From Drechslerella dactyloides (taxonomy: Eukaryota; Ascomycota; Orbiliomycetes; Orbiliales; Orbiliaceae), in the NCBI GenBank assembly GCA_020064725.1, contig JAGTWJ010000017.1, positions 1,302,001 to 1,366,000 on the forward strand: 64,000 nt of DNA. Reading direction: 5' to 3'. Shown in pieces: positions 10,663-21,937 of the stretch. The notes beneath the pieces are model-generated. The model was given only the letters and a program-made list of their open reading frames with translations. It was not told where the DNA came from and made no database searches. The position numbers and the translations under genes were made by a program. Position 1 is the first letter of the stretch; each line of letters begins with the position of its first letter.

Positions 10663-12221
10663 CGTTGATGATTTGATGGAATTCTCGGCAGATGTTCGTC
10701 CGTCGCTTCCTATTTGGTGCGAGCGCCGTTATTTCCAGTGGAGCTTTGCTAGCTGGTCATGGGCCGGCAGGGCATGTTCGAGCCGGAATATCGTTCGTTC
10801 CCGCTGTCTTTAACCAAAATCCCCGAGAGCTCGAGCGAGAGGTAAAAGTGTCTTCGTCAGCAATGCAGCCAGATCCAGCCCTTTTATCGATCGATCATCT
10901 CAACGTCCTGGGAATTTTAGTCGACCCACGCGTCCCGTTTCGATGCAAGGAGTCTTTCAAGGTGCACTTGCGTGGATCGGAGGACAGTTGGGTCTTGGTT
11001 CTGACCCTTAATTTAGAACTGCCCTTTTTTTCCCCCCATCGCGCAAGCTATGAATTGCGGCTGAGGGATTCCACAGGATTTTTCGGGGGCACAGCACTGC
11101 GGAAAGGGCCAGTTACACAGGCGGGCGTGTCAGCCAATCAAGCCGGTGACAGCAAGGATACTGATACAATAACTCAAATAAGAGACATGGTTGTCAAACG
11201 ATGCATGCGCATCTGCATGTGCCCGCCTCTCCCCAACCACCAAGCACCCGAGCTCCGGCGCCTGACGCGAGTCTTTTCGGGCGCCAAGGCGGTTGACAAT
11301 CGACGTCCAGTAGGGCTGGAAGGCTCGTAAGACTCAGACCGATGCCGCGACATGTCGAAATGCTCGGTTTAGTTGCGAGTCTCCGTTTGGCTTGTGGTTA
11401 ACCGGTTGTTGGTGGGGTTTGATAACGCAGCCCTGAACATCCAGGGTTAATTGAACACGGCATGTCAGCGAAACCTGGTCCCCTTGTTCGCAGTTGACTG
11501 ATTGGCTTACCTTCCAACTCTGTATACCCCGTTCACAATGAGTTTCCATATTTCGACCCGGCATCAAAGGATGTGGAGTACATGGTGCCTTCCGTAGCGA
11601 GAACTATCTGAGATAGCGGGAGGCTGGTCGTTGTTCGAGATTGTCATCAAGTGGCGTCTTTGCAAGCTTTGGTCTGCGAGACCACCTTTGCCGTAGTCCG
11701 CTCGTGGCGACGACTGTGCAACACATTCCGATTCTTGTTGCATTTTTGACGGCAACACATTATTACCTAGGTAATTGCCATTGTAGCACAGAGAAGGCTG
11801 TGTGGTATGAAGGCTATTTGGATACGGCGTGATCGCGATCGATTGGGGAGCTAGTATTTTTGAGCATGATTGCGTTAGCGACTGCACTCGGCTAATATCG
11901 ATAACTGCTCACCGGTACCTTCTCCAAATGCCGCGTATTGTCTCTCGCAGGCCTGGGCAGGACACCGCCATTTTCACATGGTCCGTGTGTAATGGCCCAC
12001 CATTCGCATTCTCACACTCATGACCATGCGTCTACGGCCTTCTAGAGCTTGTCAATGACACCTTCCTCGTGGAAGTGTTCAACACTAAAGCGCGATCTTG
12101 ACGGAACTTCGAAGATATCACTAGTCGATCAAACAAGTTTGAAGCCTAGCGGTCTCGCTTGTTCCACTAAACTATTCCAGGGCTGGGAGACGCCTGATAT
12201 TAGCAGCATACTGTCAAAGCT
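10663..12221. other. Shared upstream region of two divergent genes
   Basis: This 1.56-kb stretch separates the minus-strand mucin-like gene and the plus-strand Q/N-rich gene, so it should hold both promoters. It includes a CCAAT element near 11134 and a T-rich tract followed by C-rich sequence near 11025-11040. A 212-codon plus-strand frame (10692-11330) is present but has no family resemblance and no splice partners; it was not accepted as a gene. Confidence 0.5.
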
Positions 12222-14632
12222 ATGGAACCACTCCCCGACTGGATTCGTAACAATCCGCTGGGGCTGCCCCAGGGCAACCAAAATGCGAACGGCGGGCAGC
12301 AAGGGCAGCCACAACAAGGACTGCAAGGGCAAGGACTGGGACTACAAGCACCTGTTCAACAAAATGCTGGAGTTCAGGGCAACGTTCAGCAGCCGAACGT
12401 CTACAACTATATGCCTAGGCTCTATCCCAACTTTGATGCCCAGAATCAGCCACGAAACACCTATAACGATTACCTGCCAAACATAGGTGACTACAGGTAC
12501 GGCCCAGGGACCCAGCCAACGGTAAACCAAAACCCGAACGTGAACACAAACGTAAACGCAAATGCAAATGCGAATACAAACCCCCGGCCCTTCGTGTTCA
12601 CTCGCTACGGCCTGGAAAACCAAGACATGATGCAGATTCCTACGAATATGTTCCAGCCGCAAGGGACCTCCAATCTGCAATCGACCAATCCCTTCGAACC
12701 CGCCCGGCAGACGACTGCAGATGTGAACCTCGACCGGTTCATTATCAACGACGATAACACCAGTACGGGACCGGGACGCACTGACGAGACGCGCGTAGGG
12801 GACATCACACTTGGCATCGCCCGCCAGCCTGCTCTGCAGCTCTTGGACAGCGGCATCGGCTCTGAAATTGAATGGGACTTTGATACCGGCGACATCGAGG
12901 AAATATTTGCAGCCGGTGGCCGCGTTCCATCTGGACGCGGCCGCAGCACCGTTGCAAACTCGGCTATGAATAGCCGCGGAGAAGTCCGCACTATCGCGCA
13001 GTTCGGCGCCAGTCGCGACTCTCTAACGGAGGGCTTTCCGCCTTATTACCAGGAGCGTCTGAGCGGCCGCATCCGTCGCCTCCGGCAGCTTGACTATGAC
13101 GCTGAAATCAATAAAACACTGCTAAACCCTCTTCTCGCGCCAGCCTGGCGCGTGATCAGAATCTTTGCCGAAGAGGGCGTTCGCATCGGCCGTGTCACGG
13201 CCGCAGCGCTCTATGATTACATCACACGGCCAGGAATCCGACCCAGGAACTATATAATCATAGACATGCGAGGCGACGACCCAGAAATCGTCCGTATAGA
13301 CAGCGCGCTACAGCAGGCCCAAGGGCGCGTCAGGACGATTCCCTTTGCTGCAGATCGCTCGCAGCTGACAGACGGTAAGACGGTTAATTCCTTCCCTAAG
13401 ATCTATCTATACATGTTATAGATTTAGCCGGACATGTGCACTGACATTTACGAATGACTGTCTGTGAAATAGAGCAAATCCGTGCCCTAGGCCGCGGGGA
13501 ACCGCTGAGTGACGACTTTTGCGATAGGGAAGCCGCCAGAATTTTCCAAGAGGTCGCTAATAGCGATGTTGAGTTTGGTAAGTTTAGTCTATCAATATGC
13601 ATCGCAGCCGTCTACTACGCAATCTACGAGTACGCTAACTTCATTGTTTAGTTATCGTCCACTGTACCTACGGTGCAATCCGAAGCCCTGCGTAAGCATA
13701 TTTACTCCTTACCGCCCTCATTTCAGGGAACGACTTGAGTCTGAAATACGGCTAACACAAAGATATCAATAATAGTGCGGCTCTGGCATTGCAAATGTAA
13801 GTGTGGCTTGACTCCACTCTCTTGGTATATAGCGGGAGGTATAAGTGTGCCAGTAATCATACTAACGTCAACTCCTACCACAGGATGGTTGGTCCACGCA
13901 AGAAGGTTCTCCTGCTCGAAGGTGGCTCCCAGGCTTTCTTCAAATATGCAGGCGATAGAGAAGCCCAGATAGCCTACCGTGCACAACGGGACCAGCGTGA
14001 TCGTGAACGTGAAGAAGCTGAAAGAGTTGCCCGTGAGCAAGCTTTCGAGCTGGCTCAGAAGCGTGCCGAAGATGACCTTATAACTGCGGGTAACAATAAC
14101 TACTTGGAAATCCCAGAAATTTTGAGTATGATGCCCTCCTCTGTCCTACACACCATGCCGCATCGTAGTTACAATAAAGGCGGCGAGCGTACTAACGCGT
14201 GTGTCCACAGGCCCTGACCTTCCTCGCCCGCGGCGTATCCCATCAGGCCTTCAAAACGTCAGCCCGCAAAACCGCGGCTTGATCCTCGGTCTCGCTCAGC
14301 AATACAGCAATATCCCACTGGAAGAAGAAGACCGCGAAGAAACTAGACAGCTCGACGGCGAGCTGCTCCTCCAGCAGCTGGCATCCAACCCCCCGACGAA
14401 CACAGGCTGCTCGCGCCGCGCCGGTGGTCGTCCGACCGGGGATGACCCGTTCGGTGACAACGCGGGTGGCCCGGGAAGTCCAGGCGCGTTTGGTGGTGGT
14501 ACAGGCGGGCTCAGGAAGCGTGACCTTGGTTTCATGAATGGCTCTCGGTCGCGCGTATTGCAGGGGCAGACGTGGGGAACCTTCAAACCCGAGAAGCGTG
14601 GGAAGGGTATGCGGATCGTCAAGAGAATGTAG
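12222..14632 (+). CDS. Q/N-rich protein with a Cdc25/rhodanese-like domain (HCx5R active-site loop)
   Basis: Six exons (12222-13374, 13473-13577, 13652-13691, 13776-13796, 13884-14089, 14211-14632) encode 648 residues; all introns have GT..AG ends and CTAAC-like branch sites. Residues 1-170 are Gln/Asn/Pro-rich, with NANANANTN-type runs, and probably disordered. Residues ~330-460 look like a rhodanese/Cdc25 fold: a beta-strand with acidic turn, NYIIIDMRGDD (343-353), and about 70 residues later VIVHCTYGAIRSPAA. In that segment C424 and R430 form the Cx5R phosphate-binding loop shared by Cdc25 and related fungal phosphatases or arsenate reductases. The loop lies on a 40-nt exon followed by a 21-nt exon. 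After it come a coiled coil rich in Arg/Glu and a Gly-rich basic tail. Phosphatase activity is inference; no named orthologue is recognised. Confidence 0.8.
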
Positions 14633-15104
14633 AGAGTATTGTATCGTATTGTCCCTGTATGTTTGTGTATAGAGATTGAGATTGGGAGCGCATTAATATT
14701 TGGGTTTGAGTCTTAAGATCTTGTTGCTGGTGCTATCGTTATTATGCGCGAAGTCTTGTGTTAGATATTTGATCATGAGTTAACTATTTGGAGATTACCA
14801 GTCTCGACACCAGCAAAGCCTGGCAATGGGAGATTACGCTGCCACCCCGTATTGATGGAACCGTCGGGATTTGATCCTGTTGGCCTGGGGTGGATTCTAC
14901 AGCCAGTTTCAATGGCGATTTTCTGGGCATTAATATATTAATAGTAGCTGAATTATAAATTAATGCAGTTATCTACTAGCTATCAGCTAACGAAAATCTG
15001 CTTCCTTCATTAATTGAAGCAAATTATCACTATCAATACATTCGAGCCATGCATACAGATCTCTTCGTGGACAACATGATAGAACGTGAACTAGTATAGT
15101 CTTC
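14633..15104. other. Intergenic region between convergent genes
   Basis: It holds the 3' ends of the Q/N-rich gene (plus) and the 770-aa gene (minus). It becomes AT-rich near 14930-14990. No gene is seen. Confidence 0.6.
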
Positions 15105-17487
15105 TCAACTTTCGGAAGCAGTAGATTGGCTGGCTTCGCGGTCAAGCAATGCGTCTCTCCACTGGAGTTCATTGTTGCGAATCCTGTAAAACGAACCGTC
15201 GTTAGCAGCTGCAAGCGCAATTTGAAGCCAAGTAGAAATAGACATCTTCTTACCATTCTGCGGCATCGGCGAACCAACCGGCAAGCACAGCCTCGACGAT
15301 GTACGTATCCCGCGACAAGAGAATGGAAGAGAACTCCAATTCTGGAATACCAAACTTCAACTTGAGTTGCTTGTCGAACCTTTCCGCTGGTTCCATCGAT
15401 TGTTCGATATTTGCCTCAGCCATCTCGTGTTCACATTCAGGGACTTTGAGGTTATCGCGTATGCCTGTTCCTAAAGCCCTCTTGCTACCCTTGGACTCTT
15501 CTTCGACTTTCGAATCGCTAGTCTTCTCTTCGAGCTTTGCCGCGGCGGGTTGCTGATTCATGGTGAGAGTCTCCGGTGCAGTGCTATAAGATTCTATCAT
15601 CTTGAGATCAACCACTGGTTGAGCACTATAGAACTTTCTCAAATCCACGGTGCTAGTATTCTTCTTTGGCGGTACCTTCATGCGGATGAAGTCAAGCTGC
15701 ATGCCGTCGGCCGCTTCGACGTACATCTCTGTGATGACAGCCAGTAGCCGGTGCAGGTCGTTTGCGACTTGCTCACTGAGGTTAGTATCGAGGTCCATGT
15801 TGATGGCCTTGATATTAGACGGCATGGAGGTGCCGAAGCAGAGCTGTTCGAAGACCTCTTTCCAGAAGACGAAGATAGGCGGCTCTGTTCCCCGTTTGCC
15901 AATTATTGATGGCCACAGACTTTTGATGCGCATTTGTGGGACTGTTTGTGGGATATCTGCGCTCAGTTTGAGAATACTGGTTTCCCTTTCCGGGGTCGTG
16001 AGTATGATAGTGGGAGTCTTGATAACCTCTGAGTCGTCCGGGATCGAGGAGGAAGGTGCATTGGATGCAAGAGAGACAGTGGAGCTATGTGCCTGTCGAA
16101 GCATCTGAAGGGGATGCTTAAGATACGATCTGGGCGAGTTTTGGAAGAACAGGGACCGGCGAGATTGAGATGGCTGAGGCGTCTCTGGCTTTTGGTTCTC
16201 ATCAATCCGCTTGGGTGGATTCGATGATATATTGCTGCAGGAGCTCGAGTCTGCTTCCAGTCGTTGGGCCGTATGAAAATTCTGGCGGTTCCAGTTCATC
16301 AAAATTGGGAGGATGTTCTCCCTGATGACAGCCAAGACACCTTCAGAGACAGCAGTTCCCACATGCTGAACGCGAGATGCAAAACCCGTGCTCGGGATTT
16401 TCCGGCTGAGAGAGACAGGAAGCAGATTTGCCAAGTTAGTCATGGATCGTGAAGCCAAGCTCCCTCCGTTGCCGAGTTGGATTCTCAACTTTTGACTGTC
16501 GTTTAGGATGTGAGTAGCCGGGATTTTTGGAAACACCTTCGGATCGTTTGGGTTCTCCTCGAGGAAGGCTCTCATTTCTGTGACTTCCTCAGGTACCAAC
16601 TTGCTGAACACGCCGGTAACAGGCGAGAACTTGAAAATGAAGACGTGAGAGTATGTTGAAAGCTGGAGGGAGTGGATCATTATGACTCCATTTGGCAGAC
16701 CGCACTCAATCGACCACCACTGTCCCTCTAGCTTGTTGGTGAGGATGGGGTCGAGGGCCGGATTCATGAAGCCTTCGAGGAAGTCGGCCGTTGACATTTC
16801 CTCGCAGCTCCTGATCGCACCTGGCTCTAGCGACGACTGAGTGTGAAGGTAGAGTTCGGAGAAGATGGGATGGGTGTATTCAAGCGTGGTCAAGATGCTA
16901 ATGACGGCATCTTTGTCGACATAGACGAAGGCCGTCTGCTTCGGCATGGCGTTGGGCTCCAGAGTGGGTCTGGTGATCAGACTGGACATGATGCCCGGGA
17001 CCGGTTCCAGCGCCTTGTGCTGAGGAAGGGACAGAGTAGATGGGATCTCGTTGGGAAGCAGAATTGGGGGTGCTTGCTTGATGCTTTCAGCGAGCGATGT
17101 CCTGCTGCCAAAGAGACTCCGGCGGAGATCCCGTCGAGGTGTGTCCCGATGGTTGTGAGCAGGGTCGTCTCGAAAGGACAATCCGCTAGATGAGGTACCT
17201 GGACGACTGCTGTCTGGTGTTCCGGAACTTGATTGATATCGCTCAGTAGCACCTTGATATTCGGGGTCTGCGATTGCAATGAGCTTCTGCTGGGTGCCGA
17301 TGCCGTAGTTGTCAATGCCGTAGTTGTCGTTGCTGCCGCCGTCCGCCAACGACGCCTCCTCCTGGTGACGCTTTTCCCAGGCGAACCGGATGGCCAGGAA
17401 GTTTGGCGGGCCGCGATTCTCCTTCTGTCGGTCAGAAAAGCCGTCCCGGGCAGAGTTCGCTCCACTTGCTTCGTCTTCGGCCGACAT
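15105..17487 (-). CDS. Uncharacterised 770-aa protein
   Basis: Exon 1 (17487-15254) and a short terminal exon (15183-15105) are joined over a 70-nt intron (donor GTAAGA, branch TGCTAACG, acceptor CAG). The join changes an apparent stop into WIRNNELQWRDALLDREAS and adds 25 residues. No family is recognised. Residues 1-170 are polar, Ser/Arg-rich and likely disordered. Residues ~180-340 are more ordinary and globular in composition (FVYVDKDAVISILTTLEYTH; WWSIECGLPNGVIMIHSL). A second Ser/Pro-rich linker lies at ~415-520, and a globular C-terminal part follows. The pentapeptide RRSLF occurs twice, in the two disordered parts; it fits the RxLF cyclin-docking pattern, but short motifs like this arise by chance. 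There is no signal peptide or membrane segment. The coding call is strong from length and splicing; the function is unknown. Confidence 0.82.
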
Positions 17488-18241
17488 TTAGATTGTTCTT
17501 CGGGTGGTCTGAAATGCTGGTGCCGAACCAATCTTTCTCCAGGATGGGATCTTGACAGGTCGAGATGGACTGAATACCGGAGGAGAAGAATACCAGCAGC
17601 GCGAGGACAGGCTATAGTTTCAATCTACATGGCAGACTCAAGCGTGCCGCTGAGGAGCGGTTCTCCGGGCTGCGAGTTTGCGTCCGATCTTTTTATACGC
17701 GGTTGTCTGGCCAGAGCAGTAGCTGATCTGTATTTTACAGCAGAGTTGAAATAGGTGATGATTGCTGCTGTTCTGCAAACATTACCATGGCTACTGTAGA
17801 CTTGTTCAATCCACTAGATATGGTTGCTAAACATGTGAAGAAGATGTATGCCTTGGTTGAATTTGTGAGGCCCAAGATGTGACTGCTCTAATGGTGATGT
17901 GTAAGTTGGTGTTGAGCTTTGTGGGGATGCTGCTATAAATTTATCTCGCCGACTCACTCCGTCTTGCTCCATCAACCTTCGTGTCACCGTCCTTCCCAAC
18001 ATCTCCTTCACCGCCAAGACGGCCTAGCAGCTGCCCACATCTAAGGTATCGAACCACCTTCATCTATCCGAATCCTACTTCTGAGCATTGAAATTCTGCC
18101 CATAGGACTCTGTCATGACCAGATTGGAGCGTGCAGGTTTCAAAATTGCTGATTCTGCTGCGTAGAGGGCCTCTCCAGATTCTGCAAGGGATCTGAATAG
18201 ATATATATATACGTATAAATACACGCATACGAGGCCTTACA
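17488..18241. other. Divergent promoter region
   Basis: This is the upstream sequence of the minus-strand 770-aa gene and the plus-strand coiled-coil gene. A TATAAATA-like element sits near 18213, very close to the downstream ATG. No gene is recognised in it. Confidence 0.55.
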
Positions 18242-18986
18242 ATGGCTGGGAAGAAAGGTTCTCGAGGTCGCAAAGGGACCGACACCACCAAAAAGTACGT
18301 GTGAGTGTCAGCTAGAAAAAAATTACCACACATCTGGATGTCCATCTTGTCTCGCCACCATCATCACCATACTTCTCTCGATATTGCCCTTACTTTAGTC
18401 TCGTCAAGTACCCTACCTTCATATCTCCAGGATCCAGCTGATACCGATGTCACGTCTTCTAAGAACTAAGAAGGCCGAAGCGCCCGAAAATACCTTGCAG
18501 AAGGTTGACAAAGTCATCAAAGAAGGACACAGCGAGCTTCAAACTCTCCTAGCCCTTCTCAAAGACACTGAACTTTCCGAAGCGTCACGCCTCCGCCTCA
18601 ACAGATTCAAAGAGGGTCTTATCGATGAGATCACCGAACTCGAAGCCCTCCATAACAGCTGGATCATCTCGATGGGCGATAACAATATGTCGCATCTGGA
18701 CAGCAAGTTCGACAAGCTCCGGATACTCAAGGATCCCTTCAAAAACATAGTTTCTAGAGAGCTGATGGCAGTTCATAAAGAGAGGGAGAGAGAGTTGGCC
18801 AAAAGGAAGGAGAAGATAGAGCAACGGCTCTGCTATCTGACTATCGAGGCGAGGGACAGGATCGGCGACTGGGTCCTGGCTCTCCCGGATAGCTTTGTCG
18901 AAGGTGACAATCTCCTACCACCAAAGACTCCCGAATTCGAGGATACCACGCAAGCAGCCATCGCGAAGAATCAAGGATCAGCTTAA
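18242..18986 (+). CDS. Uncharacterised basic coiled-coil protein, 202 aa
   Basis: A 53-nt first exon (18242-18294) encodes the very basic start MAGKKGSRGRKGTDTTKK. It joins over a 136-nt intron (donor GTACGT, acceptor CCAG) to exon 2 (18431-18986), continuing IQLIPMSRLLRTKKAEAP. Without the intron, translation would stop a few codons into it. The body is almost wholly helical in composition (long Leu/Glu/Lys patterns, e.g. KVDKVIKEGHSELQTLLALL and KERERELAKRKEKIEQRL), so one or two coiled coils are expected. No catalytic motif, signal peptide or membrane segment is seen, and no family is recognised. The N-terminal basic patch could bind nucleic acid or act as a nuclear signal (inference). A start at a later ATG (18447) is possible but would lose the basic segment. 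Confidence 0.68.
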
Positions 18987-20099
18987 CTATCAATCTGGAC
19001 GTTTCTGATACACACTCCTAACATACGCGACTATATGTCACAGACACCTCACTACCACCACTTTCCGTTCAAAAGCTCTCCTCGTCAACCGACTTCTGTC
19101 ACCTCTGCCAATGGACGCTACTCTCGATGCCATGGGTGTTACTTCAATAAAATAGTTCGCGAGACAGCATTAACTGCTCAAGCCTAACCGTCTCGGTTGT
19201 TTCCTTTACCTCTGCTACTAGCTAGTCTCAGGCCTATCTGCCCGTCGTGTAGCTAAAAGAATTCGATTACTTCATTGAACAAGATGTGGCTTATGATCTA
19301 CGGTGCTTTGAAGTCTGTAGCCTGTAAAGATAGACTAAATACGTCTATAATAGACTTAACGTTATTGAACGTCATCGCAGACAGTCGATAGCGTAGCAAC
19401 GGTGTGAATTTGTGATTATTTCTAACTTCCTACGTGGATGGATAGTCGTCGATGTGATTTGACTGTGCTGCTGTTGGCAGCATAGCAGCGAGGGAAAATC
19501 GGTGACTGCAGACAGCTATCATCGTGGCCGAGGGAAAATCCATCGACGCACACATTTCACTTTCCCTCGTCGACTTCCAGACTACAAAAAGGGGCCACCG
19601 CCTCCACCACTCGACTCTCCCCTTCCATCTTCAGCATCTTTCTCGCCATCCTCAAAGCTCACCTTGTTGCTCTCCGAGCATTTTCTCATAAATTTCCCCA
19701 CAAGCCTTCTCACTGACGAGGACATTTGTCCTTCACTTTTCCCTGCGAGCAAAAGTAAGTAGACTAGCATCGTTCCTCCTTCAACACCGATCTCATGACC
19801 CATCCACGATAGAAATTTATCCTCCCCATCCAGAACACTTCTTGTTACTCTCAAGAATTACTCTCTGCCATCTCCTCATCGCAATCGTAATAAAGTCGTT
19901 TGCTCTTCCTCCCGAGCTTCCCTCCCCCTCTGGCTTCTCCCCTAGTATCCTTCACCACCCTTCAATCATGAATCCATCTTTCTATCGTTAAAAAGTATTC
20001 CCATCATCCCAATCTCTCCTTCAATAGCTGTGTGAACAGATTTGTTGAAAACTGGAATCTAACATTTTGATCCGTTTAGTGCCGACTATCAAGTTGCGC
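18987..20099. other. Intergenic region with a long pyrimidine-rich leader
   Basis: The stretch 19570-20040 is strongly C/T-rich on the plus strand, like a long 5' UTR of the gene starting at 20100. A GTAAGT donor at about 19756 and an AG before 20081 (CCGTTTAG) could bound a 5'-UTR intron. No coding gene is recognised. Confidence 0.5.
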
Positions 20100-20888
20100 A
20101 TGTCCGGCCACGAGGGCTGCTTCGACGAGATCATGGATCTCAAGAAGCAGCTGCTCGTGGCCTGGCGGGAGAAGCTGGATCTCCACAAGGAGAACCAGCG
20201 CCTCCAGGGTCTTCTCGACCGGCGCCAAAGTCTGCTCGACGAGCAGCAAATTCAGATCGACGAGCTCCTCGAGCGGCCGATACGGGCACCGAAGCCCGAC
20301 ACCGCTGAAAGATACAAGTACGAGGAGGAGGGAGGCCTGCTCGCCAGCGAGCGCTCCCTCAACATCCGGCACGTCTACGGGTCGGATCCCGAGCCGGCGA
20401 CCACCACCGTCACCACAACCACCAACTCGCAGTACCGCTCCCCTGCTGGCCGCGTCGCCAAACGTCGGCACAGGAAGAAAGAGAACGTCCGTTCCAAGAG
20501 AGCTCAGGAGCGTCTGGCTGCCGCCTCGAGCTTCCAGCTCGAGATCTCTGACCTCGAAGACAGCAAAGAGGTCAGGGAGCTGACCGACCGCTTCGGCAAG
20601 CAGTCCTTGCACGAAGCCGTCGTGCCAGCGTCGGCACCAGTAGCACCAGCAGCAACGGCGGCGACGACAGAGACGGCAATGAAGATGACGACAGAGACCG
20701 GCAGCAGCAATGCTGACCGTGTCATTCTTCCTCCGCCAAAGAGGAAGAAGTCGTCAGCGAAGACAGACCCACAGGGATCTTCGCTTGTGCGACCATTGCC
20801 CGATACGGCAATTGGGCAACGCACAAAGTCCAACGTGGGCGACCCATTGCGCTGCCGCCCCGTTGGTAAAGAGGCGGAGAGGGAGTGA
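20100..20888 (+). CDS. Uncharacterised coiled-coil protein with basic patches, 262 aa
   Basis: A single exon. The start chosen is the ATG at 20100 (MSGHEGCFDEIMDLKKQ), because the frame upstream has no other ATG. Residues ~10-60 form a strong coiled coil (LDLHKENQRLQGLLDRRQSL, then DEQQIQIDELLE). A Thr-rich linker follows, then a basic stretch (RVAKRRHRKKENVRSKRAQ) that could be a nuclear localisation signal. The basic stretch superficially recalls a bZIP basic region, but the Asn-to-Arg spacing is off by one and no leucine zipper follows it. The C-terminal third is Ala/Thr-rich, then basic (PPPKRKKSSAK). No family is recognised. The gene is preceded by a long C/T-rich leader and followed by a GC-rich inverted repeat. 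Confidence 0.65.
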   Translation: MSGHEGCFDEIMDLKKQLLVAWREKLDLHKENQRLQGLLDRRQSLLDEQQIQIDELLERPIRAPKPDTAERYKYEEEGGLLASERSLNIRHVYGSDPEPATTTVTTTTNSQYRSPAGRVAKRRHRKKENVRSKRAQERLAAASSFQLEISDLEDSKEVRELTDRFGKQSLHEAVVPASAPVAPAATAATTETAMKMTTETGSSNADRVILPPPKRKKSSAKTDPQGSSLVRPLPDTAIGQRTKSNVGDPLRCRPVGKEAERE

Positions 20889-20941
20889 CGGCGACGACGA
20901 GGCGAGCACGAGCTCTTCCGAGCAGCGTCGCCAGAAACGTG

Positions 20942-20960
20942 GCCGACTATCATAGTCGGC
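20942..20960. repeat. Perfect 19-bp dyad 60 bp after a stop codon
   Basis: GCCGACTAT and ATAGTCGGC are exact reverse complements around one central C, and AACG/CGTT nearly extend the arms. In RNA the inner pairs would open to leave a six- to seven-bp GC-rich stem. It could be an mRNA 3' hairpin or a dimer-binding DNA site; nothing decides between them. Confidence 0.5.
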
Positions 20961-20964
20961 GCGT

Positions 20965-21240
20965 TTTGCCCCGGGGGGTGCAGCGGGGTGGGGAGCATGT
21001 ATATAGGGAGAGGCGTCCGGCGTAAGCGGCCCAGTGGTGGCCCTGCCGTGGCCTTTCATGGCGTTTTCATGTTTTGCGGGGGTTTGTATCTTGTTTTTTG
21101 TTTGCCCTGGGAGGTGCAACGGGGTGGTAGGCGGCGTTATGGGCCTTCAGGCATTAGAGAGGCGACCGGCGTAAGTGGCTGCAGTGCAGCCCTGTCGCGG
21201 CCTTTCGTGGCAATCTATTTGGGGGCGTTTATTCGGGATC
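20965..21240 (+). repeat. Degenerate tandem duplication of about 140 bp
   Basis: Copy 1 (~20965-21100) and copy 2 (~21101-21240) share ordered blocks: TTTGCCC-GGG-GGTGCA-CGGGGTGG, then GAGAGGCG-CCGGCGTAAG, then GCCCTG-CG-GGCCTTTC-TGGC. Corresponding blocks are offset by 136-149 bases. The copies differ by many substitutions and small indels, so the duplication is old. Confidence 0.6.
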
Positions 21241-21578
21241 GCATCATTATTTCTCACATCGTAAGCTCAAGTAAGCACTCAGTCGTCGGGCTGACCTACG
21301 ATAATACATACCGTGCAACGCTATTCAGACAAATGAAGAGTGACTAGTGGGTTTTCCATTGGAGCAAAAGGACATGCATGTGCGTTTGTTATTTTCTCAA
21401 ATGAGATCATCTACTAATTAAGCTTCTGCAGATCTGGTCTACGAGAAAATCCCTGTCGCAAATTCTCATCTTCTAGTGAGATATATATTATAATAGATAA
21501 AGAAAGTCTTCTACTGGTCATTATCAAGGTGGTGAGCAACTGCTAGTTCACATAGTCTCTTTAAAGCTTTGTAGAAGA

Positions 21579-21842
21579 TTATTGGGCTTCGGGTACTACA
21601 TTCGACGTCACTTTCTTTTTCAATGTTGCAACCTGAATGATATTATTTCGACGGTCATCCATACGTCTAATCGAGAGGTCAACAGTATTGCTATTCGTAT
21701 TGCCCTTCCATGTAGTCAGTCTCGCATTGCTAAGTTTACTATGTATATAACGACCATCAGTTGATGATACCGCATACCCCGGATCCAGCTGTACGCAGAA
21801 TTGAATATTAAGATCCACAATGTTGATACTTAAGGGTGTCAT
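21579..21842 (-). CDS. Possible small protein, 87 aa (doubtful)
   Basis: An ATG-started frame lies 95 bases after the stop codon of the CorA-like gene and on the same strand. It encodes a polar, beta-rich looking peptide (INIVDLNIQFCVQLDPGYAV ...). No family, signal peptide or splice partner was recognised, and the surroundings are AT-rich. It may be part of the 3' UTR of the CorA-like gene, a decayed gene piece or chance. Confidence 0.22.
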   Translation of the reverse strand: MTPLSINIVDLNIQFCVQLDPGYAVSSTDGRYIHSKLSNARLTTWKGNTNSNTVDLSIRRMDDRRNNIIQVATLKKKVTSNVVPEAQ

Positions 21843-21937
21843 GATGAGGACCTACTCCTTTGCTTTTGGCTTAGCTTCAGGAGTGGACCTAATATTGTAT
21901 TAAATATCCTAATATTTACAAGAGAATTAAGCGACAT

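Larger units (their letters stand above)
20889..21937. other. Intergenic region with a GC-rich duplicated block
   Basis: Just after the coiled-coil gene lie a 19-bp dyad and a degenerate tandem duplication (listed separately). From ~21350 the sequence turns AT-rich. A small minus-strand frame at 21579-21842 is listed separately with low confidence. Confidence 0.55.

Noticed and set aside
10692..11330. 212-codon plus-strand frame between two divergent genes
   Set aside because: No family resemblance, no domain-like pattern and no splice partners; it occupies the expected promoter of the mucin-like gene.
20460..20530. Basic stretch KRRHRKKENVRSKRAQ resembling a bZIP basic region
   Set aside because: The Asn-to-Arg spacing does not fit the bZIP signature and no leucine zipper follows.
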